Shown here: piece by piece, positions 1 through 7,790 of the stretch
How positions within the stretch are numbered: position 1 is the stretch's first letter
How the letters are laid out: the number at the start of each line of letters is the position of its first letter
NCBI RefSeq assembly: GCF_041751335.1
Contig: NZ_JBGSXS010000009.1
Coordinates: forward strand, 1 to 15,335
Direction: 5' to 3'
From: Aquiflexum sp041751335
GTDB lineage: Bacteria; Bacteroidota; Bacteroidia; Cytophagales; Cyclobacteriaceae
Length of the DNA stretch: 15,335 bases
Program-made: the position numbers and the translations under genes
The notes under the pieces: generated by a model
What the model was told of the DNA's origin: nothing
What the model saw: the letters and a program-made list of their open reading frames with translations, nothing else
Databases searched by the model: none

Positions 1-198
1 ATGACTGATGTGGAGCTGGACAACGCAGGCCGTTTTTTGATCCCGAAGATATTCCTTCAGCGGGCAGGCATAGACAAAGATGCCATTATTTTGGGTGTAG
101 GTTCTTTTATAGAAATATGGAGTCCTGAGAAATTCGAAGCCAATTCAATAAATGATCAGGATGAGTTGTCAAGCTTGATGGATCAATACCTTACCTAA
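1..198 (+). CDS. mraZ: MraZ transcriptional regulator, 3' end only (5' truncated by window edge)
   Basis: This is the C-terminal part of MraZ, the AbrB-like DNA-binding protein that usually heads dcw clusters and, in studied bacteria, binds repeats in its own promoter. About 65 residues are visible. MraZ proteins are about 145-155 aa with two SpoVT/AbrB-like repeats, so this is the second repeat plus the tail. The recognisable pattern is VELDNAGRFLIPK (residues 4-16 of the visible part), then an ILGVGSFIEIWSPEKFE segment. The ATG at position 1 is probably an internal methionine, because a full protein needs roughly 85 more N-terminal codons outside the window. The stop is TAA at 196-198, 2 nt before rsmH. 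The identification rests on both the motif and the position in front of rsmH. The operon promoter and any MraZ boxes would lie upstream, out of view. Confidence 0.9.
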   Translation: MTDVELDNAGRFLIPKIFLQRAGIDKDAIILGVGSFIEIWSPEKFEANSINDQDELSSLMDQYLT

Positions 199-200
199 TC

Positions 201-1109
201 ATGACAGCGCAACAATATCATATACCGGTGATGCTTGGACCTTGCATTGAAAGCTTGGCCATTGATCCCAATGGAATTTATGTGGATTTGACATTCGGTG
301 GGGGAGGTCATTCAAGGGAAATATTAAAGCAATTGGATAAAGGCCATTTGTATGGATTTGATCAGGATTCCGATGCTGAGGCAAATGTGCCTGATGATGA
401 TAAGTTCACATTCATACAGGCTAACTTCAGAGATTTTAGGAAATACCTGAGATTATATGGGGTTCAGCAGGTTGATGGTATTCTGGCAGATTTGGGGATT
501 TCTTCCCATCAGATAGATGAACCCACAAGAGGGTTTTCTACAAGATTTGAAGGGGACTTGGATATGAGAATGAGTTCAGGGATGGACATCAGTGCGAAGG
601 AAGTATTGAACACTTATGAGGAATCAAAGCTTCATAAGATTTTTGGCATTTATGGAGAGATCAAAAATGCCAAAACCCTAGCTCAAGCTGTAGTGTCTGA
701 AAGGACCATGAAACCTTTTTCTACCACGGATGGCTTCAAGGAACTGTTGAAACGCTTTGCGCCAAGGGGAAAAGAGTTTAAGTATTTCGCACAGGTATTC
801 CAGGCCTTGAGAATTGAAGTAAATGACGAAATGGCTGCTTTGGAAGATATGCTCAAACAGACCGTAGAGGCATTGAAGCCCGATGGAAGGTTGGTCATCA
901 TGAGCTATCATTCTCTGGAAGACCGATTGGTCAAGAATTTTCTGGCAAAAGGAAAATTCCAGGGTGATGTGGAAAAGGATTTTTACGGAAATCTGATAAG
1001 GCCATTGGAACCCGTGACGAGAAAGGCATTGATAGCAAGTCAGGAAGAAATCCAGCAGAATAACCGTGCTAGAAGTGCTAAACTGAGAATTGCTAAAAGA
1101 ATATTATGA
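201..1109 (+). CDS. rsmH: 16S rRNA (cytosine(1402)-N4)-methyltransferase RsmH
   Basis: RsmH (formerly MraW) uses S-adenosylmethionine to methylate N4 of C1402 in the P site of 16S rRNA. At 302 aa it has the usual family length. Visible motifs in order are HIPVML near the N-terminus (7-12), the SAM-binding loop VDLTFGGGGHS (28-38), YGFDQD (51-56), LADLGISSHQID (95-106), GFSTRFEGDLDMRM (111-124), MSYHSLEDR (234-242) and the C-terminal NNRARSAKLR signature (287-296). Most family members I recall have a proline in the loop before LDMRM; here it reads EGDLDMRM, a minor variation. The ATG at 201 lies 2 nt after the mraZ stop and has no Shine-Dalgarno sequence in front. The TGA stop overlaps an ATG (ATGA, 1106-1109) that opens a short downstream frame. 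Identification is secure. Confidence 0.97.
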   Translation: MTAQQYHIPVMLGPCIESLAIDPNGIYVDLTFGGGGHSREILKQLDKGHLYGFDQDSDAEANVPDDDKFTFIQANFRDFRKYLRLYGVQQVDGILADLGISSHQIDEPTRGFSTRFEGDLDMRMSSGMDISAKEVLNTYEESKLHKIFGIYGEIKNAKTLAQAVVSERTMKPFSTTDGFKELLKRFAPRGKEFKYFAQVFQALRIEVNDEMAALEDMLKQTVEALKPDGRLVIMSYHSLEDRLVKNFLAKGKFQGDVEKDFYGNLIRPLEPVTRKALIASQEEIQQNNRARSAKLRIAKRIL

Positions 1110-1258
1110 ATGTACGCAATGATGCCAGTAAAATGGTAATTCTATATAATACTCGCCAAGAAACTGAAAGGTGCAGTTCATCGGACTTCCGACTTCGGTC
1201 TTACGTCCTGTTTGTAGTAAAAAATTGGGTTACTGGCAAAGAAGCGGTTAACCATTAA
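1106..1258 (+). CDS. Possible 50-aa leader or linker ORF between rsmH and ftsL (doubtful)
   Basis: An open frame of 50 codons starts at the ATG that overlaps the rsmH stop (ATGA, 1106-1109). It ends at TAA 1256-1258, 10 nt before the ftsL start. The predicted peptide begins MNVRNDASKMVILYNTRQ and ends WVTGKEAVNH. It has no recognisable domain and no clear membrane segment, apart from a short SYVLFVV stretch. Its middle third (SSSDFRLRSYVL) is encoded by the degenerate heptamer repeat at 1183-1210, which suggests the frame is open by chance. The placement is nevertheless exactly what a translationally coupled cistron would have, and reinitiation could carry ribosomes across the gap to ftsL. 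I regard it as more likely non-coding than coding. Confidence 0.15.
   Translation: MNVRNDASKMVILYNTRQETERCSSSDFRLRSYVLFVVKNWVTGKEAVNH
1123..1238. repeat. Intergenic element: degenerate heptamer repeats inside a 9-bp inverted repeat
   Basis: The rsmH-ftsL gap contains four consecutive related 7-mers: GGACTTC (1183-1189), CGACTTC (1190-1196), GGTCTTA (1197-1203) and CGTCCTG (1204-1210). Within this is a small CCG-ACTT-CGG hairpin (1189-1198). The stretch is framed by a perfect 9-bp inverted repeat, TGCCAGTAA (1123-1131) and TTACTGGCA (1230-1238). An 8-bp palindrome GGTTAACC (1246-1253) lies just downstream. No clear target-site duplication flanks the inverted repeat. The look is that of a dispersed intergenic repeat unit. 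I recall similar CTTCGG/CTTCCG heptamer strings in Cytophagales intergenic regions, but that is from memory and unverified. The sequence facts are sure; that it is a discrete element is inference. Confidence 0.45.
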
Positions 1259-1268
1259 AATTATTAAT

Positions 1269-1649
1269 ATGAGCCAGAACACTTTTAAGAAAAAAATCAA
1301 GAAAGGATCTTCTTCAAAGGGGAGTGGCAAAAATATATTCAGTTTGATTGAAGAAAAGCTGAATGTGACCGGGATCTTGGGAGAAGGAGTGCCAGTGCAT
1401 TTTGCACCGCCGTTTTTCTATGCGGCGATGTTAGCATTGATTTATATATGGAGTAACCACCGTGCGGAAAATATGATCCGCAAGATTGAGATTACCCAAC
1501 AGGAAGTGGAAGATATCCGGGCGGATGTCACCACTTTGGAAGCAGAGTATATGCTGAGTAGCAAACAATCAGAAGTGGCCAGAAAAATTGCCCCTTTGGG
1601 AATTGTCGAAATAGATGAGCCACCGATGAAAATCAAGATGAAAAAGTGA
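1269..1649 (+). CDS. ftsL: FtsL-like septal division protein
   Basis: This is a small bitopic membrane protein of 126 aa that fits the Bacteroidota FtsL type. In known systems FtsL forms a complex with FtsB and FtsQ and helps activate FtsW-FtsI. The N-terminus is strongly basic (KKKIKK at 7-12), consistent with a cytoplasmic tail. A single membrane segment spans about 44-62 (HFAPPFFYAAMLALIYIW). A heptad-like, charged helix at about 65-107 should form the extracytoplasmic coiled coil. The tail has a conserved-looking APLGIVEIDEPP stretch (108-119). The ATG at 1269 is preceded by an A/T-rich leader (TTAAAATTATTAAT) typical of Bacteroidota initiation. The stop overlaps the ftsI start by 4 nt (GTGA). 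Sequence conservation in FtsL is low, so the call leans on size, topology and position between rsmH and ftsI. Confidence 0.88.
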   Translation: MSQNTFKKKIKKGSSSKGSGKNIFSLIEEKLNVTGILGEGVPVHFAPPFFYAAMLALIYIWSNHRAENMIRKIEITQQEVEDIRADVTTLEAEYMLSSKQSEVARKIAPLGIVEIDEPPMKIKMKK

Positions 1650-3760
1650 ATATAAAACGTTCCATAGTACTGCGTGTGAGGATGGCCTTCATTTTAGTGG
1701 CCTTATTTGCCGGGGCAATCTTTTATAGGATTGTCCATTTGCAGTTTGTGGAGGGTGATAAATGGCAGGCAAAATCTGAAACGCTGAATTTTCAGTTCCG
1801 TCAGGTCAGTGCGACCCGGGGCAATATCTACGCTGCCGATGGAAGCCTTTTAGCTACAAGTCTTCCTTTTTACAGAGTTGTCATTGACCCATTAGTGGCC
1901 AAAGAAGATGTTTTTGCATCAGGGATTGATTCACTGTCTTTTTTGCTTTCGTCCTATTACAAGGATAAGTCTGCAGACTCATACAAAAGATTGGTAAAAG
2001 ATGCCCGCTCAAGCGGAAAAAGATATGTCATACTAAACCGTGGACAGATTGGCTACCAGGATATGCAAAAAATGTCCAGGTGGCCGATTTTTAGAAAAGG
2101 CAGGATGGGTGGTGGAGTCATTTTTGAAAAAATTGAAAAAAGATACCGTCCCTTTAATAACCTCGCTAGTAGAACTGTGGGATTTGTCAATGAGGACAAA
2201 TACGGTGTAGGCATTGAATACAGTTTCAATGAATTTTTGGAGGGAAAAAACGGCAAGGCTTTGTTTCAAAGAATTGCAGGAGGATCGTGGAAACCGGTTT
2301 TTGATGCAGAAGATATCAAGCCGGATGACGGTTTTGATATCCTGACCACCTTAGATGTCAATATTCAGGATGTGGCCGAATCTGCCTTACTCAAACAATT
2401 GAAGGAGAAAGACGCAGCCTTTGGGTCGGTCATTGTCATGGAAGTAGCTACAGGTCATATCAAGGCCATTGCAAATCTCCAGAAAAACAATGGTGGGTAC
2501 GGATATGGAGAAAACTACAATTTTGCCATTGGTGACCAAGGACTTACCGAGCCGGGATCCACATTCAAGCTGCTATCAATAATGGCTTTATTGGAAGAAG
2601 GTAAAATCAACCTTAAAGATACGGTGGATACCGGAAATGGAACCTATAGGTTTTATGACCGGAACATGAATGACGTCAAGATTGGGGGCTATGGGAAAAT
2701 CACTATTCAGGAAGCATTCGAAAAGTCTTCCAATGTGGGAATTTCCAAATTGGTAGATCAGCATTTTGGAAAGAATCCCTCAAAATTTGTCTCTTACATC
2801 GAAAAAGCCGGATTGGATAAACCTATGGGTTTTCAGTTGAGAGGTGAAGGAGTTCCCTATTTCAAAAAGCCTGGAGAGAAAAACTGGTACGGTACCACCC
2901 TTCCTTGGATGTCAATTGGCTATGAGGCAAAATTGACGCCTTTGCACACTTTGGCCTTATATAATGCTGTTGCCAACAACGGTAAAATGGTCAAACCGAT
3001 GATAGTCCAAGCAGTGGCTAGGGGCAATCAAATTGAAGAAAGATACCAAACTGAGGTTTTGCGCAAAAGCATTGCTTCCAGCAAAACCATCCAACAAATG
3101 CAGCAACTTTTGGAAGGTGTGGTCAAAAACGGCACTGCTAAAAATGTTTACAACAAAGAGTACAAAATAGCAGGCAAAACCGGTACTGCGCAGAAGTTAA
3201 TTGATGGAAGATATTCCCAGCGATATTATACCTCATTTGCAGGGTACTTCCCGGCGGACAATCCCAAATACTCTGCCATTGTGGTGATTGACAGTCCTAA
3301 GGGATTTGCAGCTTATGGTGGAGATGTTTCTGCTCCAGTATTCAAGGAGATTGCTGATAAAATCTATTCTCAGGATTTGGAACTGAACAACAGGGTAAAT
3401 GAAAACACGTATCTGGCTTCCTCCTCCAATGAGGGATTTCCATTTATTCAGGCTGGTAAAATGGATGAGTTACAGATGATTTGTAACCGTTTTGGAATTT
3501 CGAATCATGTGAGCGGGGAAATTACAGACAGTTTTGTGAAATCATCTGCACAGAATAAAGCAATCCTATGGAGAGCCAATAAAACAGACGCGCCAACAGT
3601 TCCCGATGTGTCGGGGATGTCCTTAAGAGATGCACTTTATGTTTTGGAAAATAAAGGGTTGAGAGTGGTCTATCAAGGAAAAGGTAGGGTGAAAGGGCAA
3701 TCTATTTCTCCCGGTGCGTCAGTGGGAAATGGTAATGTAATTAATCTGGTTTTGGGATAG
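1646..3760 (+). CDS. ftsI: Septal peptidoglycan transpeptidase FtsI (PBP3-type, with C-terminal PASTA domain)
   Basis: This is a class B penicillin-binding protein that cross-links septal peptidoglycan with FtsW; 704 aa. A basic N-terminus (NIKRSIVLRVR) precedes one membrane segment at about 13-30. The PBP dimerisation/pedestal domain follows at about 50-215, including the ATRGNIYAADGSLLA signature. The transpeptidase domain holds all three active-site motifs: S305-T-F-K308 (catalytic serine), S361-S-N363 and K511-T-G513. A single PASTA domain lies at about 651-704, starting TVPDVSGMSLRDAL. The protein is longer than E. coli FtsI (588 aa), mainly because of this tail. The chosen start is GTG at 1646, overlapping the ftsL stop. 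The next in-frame ATG (1682, Met13) would remove the basic segment that sets membrane topology. murE begins immediately after the stop with no gap. Confidence 0.96.
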   Translation: MNIKRSIVLRVRMAFILVALFAGAIFYRIVHLQFVEGDKWQAKSETLNFQFRQVSATRGNIYAADGSLLATSLPFYRVVIDPLVAKEDVFASGIDSLSFLLSSYYKDKSADSYKRLVKDARSSGKRYVILNRGQIGYQDMQKMSRWPIFRKGRMGGGVIFEKIEKRYRPFNNLASRTVGFVNEDKYGVGIEYSFNEFLEGKNGKALFQRIAGGSWKPVFDAEDIKPDDGFDILTTLDVNIQDVAESALLKQLKEKDAAFGSVIVMEVATGHIKAIANLQKNNGGYGYGENYNFAIGDQGLTEPGSTFKLLSIMALLEEGKINLKDTVDTGNGTYRFYDRNMNDVKIGGYGKITIQEAFEKSSNVGISKLVDQHFGKNPSKFVSYIEKAGLDKPMGFQLRGEGVPYFKKPGEKNWYGTTLPWMSIGYEAKLTPLHTLALYNAVANNGKMVKPMIVQAVARGNQIEERYQTEVLRKSIASSKTIQQMQQLLEGVVKNGTAKNVYNKEYKIAGKTGTAQKLIDGRYSQRYYTSFAGYFPADNPKYSAIVVIDSPKGFAAYGGDVSAPVFKEIADKIYSQDLELNNRVNENTYLASSSNEGFPFIQAGKMDELQMICNRFGISNHVSGEITDSFVKSSAQNKAILWRANKTDAPTVPDVSGMSLRDALYVLENKGLRVVYQGKGRVKGQSISPGASVGNGNVINLVLG

Positions 3761-5224
3761 ATGAAAGAACTACAGGACATATTGTACAAAGTATCTTTAA
3801 CCTCCACCATTGGAGACATGGGTATTGGTATCAAAGCCATTGTCTTTGACAGTAGAAAGGTGGAAGAAGATGTGGTCTTTGTAGCGATCAAAGGTACGCA
3901 GTCCGATGGGCATGTTTTCATTGAAAAGGCCATTGAAAATGGAGCAGTAGCCATTATCTGCGAGCAAATGCCTGAAAAAACACAAGCAGGTGTCACCTAT
4001 GTACAGGTTTTGGATTCTTCCAAAGCATTGGGCATCATGGCATCAAATTATTTTGAACATCCATCTGAAAAGTTGAAGTTGGTGGCAGTGACTGGAACCA
4101 ATGGTAAAACCACCACTGTCACCCTTCTATATCGGTTGTTTATGGAAATGGGTTATCATGTAGGATTATTATCCACCGTGGAAAATAAAATACATGAAAA
4201 GACTATTCCTTCGACACATACTACCCCTGATTCTTTGCAAATTCAGGAATTGCTGCAGCAAATGGTCAATTCAGGTTGTACCCATTGTTTTATGGAGGCC
4301 AGTTCCCATGCGATCGTGCAGCAACGGACGGCAGGCTTGAATTTTACAGGAGCCCTGTTTACGAATATCAGCCATGACCATTTGGATTACCATGGCTCAT
4401 TTGATGAATATATCAAAGCCAAAAAACAGTTGTTTGACGGCTTGTCCAAAGAAGCATTTGCCCTGATCAATGCAGATGATAAAAGAGGGTTGGTCATGCT
4501 TCAAAACTGTAAAGGTTTACCACAGACTTTTGGATTAAAATACCCTGCTGACTTCAAAGGGAAGATTCTTTCAAATACCCTAGAGGGCTTGGAGCTTGAA
4601 ATTAACAATAGGCAGGTTTGGTTCCGTATGATCGGTCAGTTCAATGCCTACAATCTTTTGGGAGTATTTGGTACGGCTGTCCTTTTGGGAGAGGAAGAAG
4701 AGGAAATCCTGATGCAATTATCCAAAGTACAGGGTGCTCCGGGTAGGTTTGATAAGATATCTCTATTTGGAATTACCGCGATTGTGGATTATGCCCATAC
4801 TCCTGATGCACTTGAAAATGTGCTCAAAACCATTCAAGGTGTACGAACAGGCGGGGAACAGGTGATCACTGTAGTAGGCTGTGGTGGAAACAGAGACAGG
4901 ACCAAAAGACCTGTGATGGCAAAGATAGCCACGCAGTTTTCTGACAAGGTGATCCTAACTTCTGATAACCCTCGGGATGAAGAACCAATGGCAATCCTCA
5001 GAGAAATGGAGGCTGGTATAAATCCCGTTGATTTCAAAAAAACATTGGTGATAGCCGATCGGAGAGAGGCGATTAAAACCGCCGGAGTGATGGCGAAAAA
5101 GGGCGACATCATCCTTGTGGCTGGTAAGGGCCATGAAACTTACCAGGAAATAAAGGGAGTTAAGTACCCTTTTGATGACCGTGAAGTGGTCAGTGAAATG
5201 CTCAATCTGTTGAATAAAAACTGA
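3761..5224 (+). CDS. murE: UDP-MurNAc-L-Ala-D-Glu:meso-diaminopimelate ligase MurE
   Basis: This is the cytoplasmic ATP-dependent Mur ligase that adds the third stem-peptide residue; 487 aa, normal for the family. The N-terminal substrate domain includes VFDSRKVEEDVVFVAIKG. The ATP-binding P-loop is GTNGKTTT (112-119). The central domain carries STHTTPD, EASSHA and NISHDHLDYHG, followed by the YIKAKK segment that should hold the carbamylated lysine. The C-terminal domain contains D402-N-P-R405. In characterised enzymes this DNPR motif goes with meso-diaminopimelate rather than L-lysine, so A1-gamma-type peptidoglycan is predicted. GHETYQ near the C-terminus is also typical. The ATG directly follows the ftsI stop, and the TGA is 1 nt before the mraY start. 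Confidence 0.97.
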   Translation: MKELQDILYKVSLTSTIGDMGIGIKAIVFDSRKVEEDVVFVAIKGTQSDGHVFIEKAIENGAVAIICEQMPEKTQAGVTYVQVLDSSKALGIMASNYFEHPSEKLKLVAVTGTNGKTTTVTLLYRLFMEMGYHVGLLSTVENKIHEKTIPSTHTTPDSLQIQELLQQMVNSGCTHCFMEASSHAIVQQRTAGLNFTGALFTNISHDHLDYHGSFDEYIKAKKQLFDGLSKEAFALINADDKRGLVMLQNCKGLPQTFGLKYPADFKGKILSNTLEGLELEINNRQVWFRMIGQFNAYNLLGVFGTAVLLGEEEEEILMQLSKVQGAPGRFDKISLFGITAIVDYAHTPDALENVLKTIQGVRTGGEQVITVVGCGGNRDRTKRPVMAKIATQFSDKVILTSDNPRDEEPMAILREMEAGINPVDFKKTLVIADRREAIKTAGVMAKKGDIILVAGKGHETYQEIKGVKYPFDDREVVSEMLNLLNKN

Positions 5225-5225
5225 T

Positions 5226-6437
5226 ATGTTATATCCTATTTTTGACTATTTGGACAGCGTGTTGGACATCCCGGGAACCGGGGTTTTCCGCTATATCTCC
5301 TTTCGGGCGGGTATGGCTGCGCTTTTTTCTTTGATCATTACCATCACATTCGGGAAAAAGATCATCGACTGGATCAGGGCAAAACAAATCGGTGAGAGTG
5401 TCAGAGACCTTGGCCTTAAAGGACAAACAGAAAAAAAAGGCACACCAACCATGGGCGGCATGATGATGATTGCAGGGATTATTATTCCTACGCTTCTTTT
5501 TGCCAATGTCAACAATGTATATATCATCCTACTTTTGATTACCACTATTTGGCTTGGTGCGATAGGCTTCATCGATGATTATATCAAAGTATTCCAAAAG
5601 AACAAAGAAGGGCTTGCCGGCAGGTTCAAGATTGTAGGACAGATAGTAATTGGGGTTATAGTAGGTGCGACTCTATATTTCCATGAGGGAGTAGTTGTCA
5701 GGGAATTTACAAATCCTGTCTCTATTGAGGAGGGTGTGGTAGAAACCCCAGCATACAGGGATGTGAAAGTTGCCAAAACGACAATCCCATTTATGAAAAA
5801 CAACGAATTGAATTACGAAACCTTTCTTGGTTTTCTTGGAGAAAACCTGACACCGGTCTTGTACATTCTTTTGGTGACATTTATCATTACAGCAATATCC
5901 AATGGCGCTAATATCACCGATGGCATTGATGGTTTGGCTGCGGGAACTTCGGCAATTATAGGTCTTACCATTGCCATTTTCGCTTACATATCCGGTAATG
6001 CCATCTTCTCCCAATACCTCAATGTCATGTTCATTCCCAATTCAGGTGAATTGGTGATATTCTGTGCGGCATTTGTTGGAGCCTGTGTGGGATTCCTATG
6101 GTACAATGCCTTTCCGGCGCAGGTTTTTATGGGGGATACAGGGAGTCTGATGTTGGGAGGAGTGATTGCGGTGCTTTCACTGACTTTGAGAAAGGAATTG
6201 CTTTTGCCGTTACTGTGTGGGATTTTTCTTATAGAGAATGTATCGGTGATCATGCAGGTCAGCTATTTTAAATACACCAGGAAAAAATATGGGGAAGGGC
6301 GAAGGATATTTCTGATGTCCCCACTCCATCATCATTACCAAAAGAAAAATATACATGAAGCCAAAATAGTGACGAGGTTCTGGATTGTAGGGATTTTATT
6401 GGCAATTATCACCTTGGCAACATTGAAACTGAGATAA
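5226..6437 (+). CDS. mraY: Phospho-MurNAc-pentapeptide transferase MraY (lipid I synthase)
   Basis: This is an integral membrane enzyme that transfers phospho-MurNAc-pentapeptide from UDP to undecaprenyl phosphate, giving lipid I. Conserved cytoplasmic motifs are present: GTPTMGG (72-78), the magnesium-associated D117-D118-YIK, NGANITDGIDG (226-236), FMGDTGS with D304, and the H368-H-H370 triplet followed by YQKK. Multiple hydrophobic helices cover the chain. At 403 aa it is about 40 residues longer than E. coli MraY (360 aa). The extra length is a polar segment at about 155-205 (around VSIEEGVVETPAYRDVKVAK), between two membrane helices, probably exposed outside the membrane. I recall this as common in Bacteroidota MraY. 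The ATG lies 1 nt after the murE stop, and murD begins directly after TAA. Confidence 0.97.
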   Translation: MLYPIFDYLDSVLDIPGTGVFRYISFRAGMAALFSLIITITFGKKIIDWIRAKQIGESVRDLGLKGQTEKKGTPTMGGMMMIAGIIIPTLLFANVNNVYIILLLITTIWLGAIGFIDDYIKVFQKNKEGLAGRFKIVGQIVIGVIVGATLYFHEGVVVREFTNPVSIEEGVVETPAYRDVKVAKTTIPFMKNNELNYETFLGFLGENLTPVLYILLVTFIITAISNGANITDGIDGLAAGTSAIIGLTIAIFAYISGNAIFSQYLNVMFIPNSGELVIFCAAFVGACVGFLWYNAFPAQVFMGDTGSLMLGGVIAVLSLTLRKELLLPLLCGIFLIENVSVIMQVSYFKYTRKKYGEGRRIFLMSPLHHHYQKKNIHEAKIVTRFWIVGILLAIITLATLKLR

Positions 6438-7790
6438 ATGAAACACATGATAGCCATATTGGGAGCAGGAGAAAGTGGAGTTGGGGCAGCGTTGCTGGCC
6501 TATAGTAAAGGCTATGCGGTATGGGTATCTGATGCAGGTACAATAAACGACTCTAGGAAAACTACTCTCAAAGAATGGGGGATTGAATTTGAAGAGGGCA
6601 GTCATACTGAAAATCTCATTTTGGCAGCCGATGAAATAATCAAAAGCCCCGGGATTCCATTGACTGCACCAATTGTAAAGAAAGCCTTGAAAAAAGGGAT
6701 CCAGGTAATCGATGAACTGGAGTTTGCTTCAAGGTATTCCAAAGGGAAAATAATAGCCATTACCGGTACCAATGGCAAAACCACCACCACCTTATTGACA
6801 CACCACCTGATGAAAAAAGCAGGATTAGATGTCGGTATGGCCGGAAATGTTGGAGAAAGCTGGGCGGGCCAATTGGTAAATGGTGACCATGCATGGTGGG
6901 TGTTGGAAGTGAGCAGTTTTCAGATTGACGGATTCAGATCACTGAAACCAAAAATCGCAGTTCTCACCAATATCACGCCGGATCATTTGGATAGGTATGC
7001 TTATAGTTTGGACAATTATATCGCTTCCAAGATTTCTCTTTTCAAAAATATGACTGAAGAGGATGACGCCATCTACTTTGCTGATGACCTGAATATCCAA
7101 GTAGGATTGGGCAATATCAATCTTCAGGCTAAAACTTTTCCTGTCATGCTGACCAAGAGCATCGATAGGGGCGGTTATTTCAATGGAAATGAAATCTCAT
7201 TGGGCATATTCGAAAAAATGATAAAAATCAATCCTTCTGAAATAGCATTAAAAGGCAAACATAACATGTTGAATACCATGTTCGCAGTCTTGGCAGCCAC
7301 ACTTGGAGGAGCAAAGGAAAACGTGATCAGAGAGGGCCTTTTGGATTTTAAAAATGTGGCCCATAGGATGGAAAATGTGGCAAATATAAACGGGGTCTCA
7401 TTTGTGAATGATAGTAAAGGTACCAATGTGGATGCTACTGCTTATGCTTTGGATAGCTATTCAAGTCCCTTGATTTGGATAGCTGGAGGAGTGGATAAGG
7501 GTAATGATTACAAGGTACTATTTCCATTGGTGCGTAACAGGGTTAAAATCCTCATCTGTTTGGGAAAAGACAATGAAAAATTGAAAAAAGCATTTGAAGG
7601 GGTAATCCCTGAAATCAAGGAAACACAGCGCATAGATGAAGCTGTCAACTGGGGTTTGGATATGGGAGATAATGGGGATGTTGTCCTGCTTTCTCCTGCC
7701 TGTGCAAGTTTTGATCTTTTCAAAAATTATGAAGACAGAGGGAATCAATTCAAATCAGCTGTTGAGGCACTTAAAAGCACGGTATTATGA
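6438..7790 (+). CDS. murD: UDP-MurNAc-L-alanine:D-glutamate ligase MurD
   Basis: This is the cytoplasmic Mur ligase that adds D-glutamate to UDP-MurNAc-L-Ala; 450 aa, close to the usual length. The Rossmann-like N-terminus starts IAILGAGESGVGAALLA. The ATP loop is G110-T-N-G-K-T115, followed by four threonines in a row. The central domain has LEVSSFQID and NITPDHLDRY, then YIASK, which should carry the carbamylated lysine. The C-terminal domain has VNDSKGTNVDAT and SPACASFDLFKNYEDRG, both typical of MurD rather than of MurC, MurE or MurF. The start ATG abuts the mraY stop, and the TGA overlaps the ftsW start. Nothing is broken or unusual in it. Confidence 0.97.
   Translation: MKHMIAILGAGESGVGAALLAYSKGYAVWVSDAGTINDSRKTTLKEWGIEFEEGSHTENLILAADEIIKSPGIPLTAPIVKKALKKGIQVIDELEFASRYSKGKIIAITGTNGKTTTTLLTHHLMKKAGLDVGMAGNVGESWAGQLVNGDHAWWVLEVSSFQIDGFRSLKPKIAVLTNITPDHLDRYAYSLDNYIASKISLFKNMTEEDDAIYFADDLNIQVGLGNINLQAKTFPVMLTKSIDRGGYFNGNEISLGIFEKMIKINPSEIALKGKHNMLNTMFAVLAATLGGAKENVIREGLLDFKNVAHRMENVANINGVSFVNDSKGTNVDATAYALDSYSSPLIWIAGGVDKGNDYKVLFPLVRNRVKILICLGKDNEKLKKAFEGVIPEIKETQRIDEAVNWGLDMGDNGDVVLLSPACASFDLFKNYEDRGNQFKSAVEALKSTVL

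Noticed and set aside
1145..1150. TATAAT hexamer, a sigma70-like -10 box, upstream of ftsL
   Set aside because: Bacteroidota primary sigma factors use TAnnTTTG / TTTG elements, and no -35-like TTGACA partner sits at the right spacing. A TATAAT in A/T-rich DNA is expected by chance.
1246..1253. GGTTAACC palindrome before ftsL as an operator
   Set aside because: A single 8-bp palindrome without a second copy or a known regulator is too weak to call a binding site.
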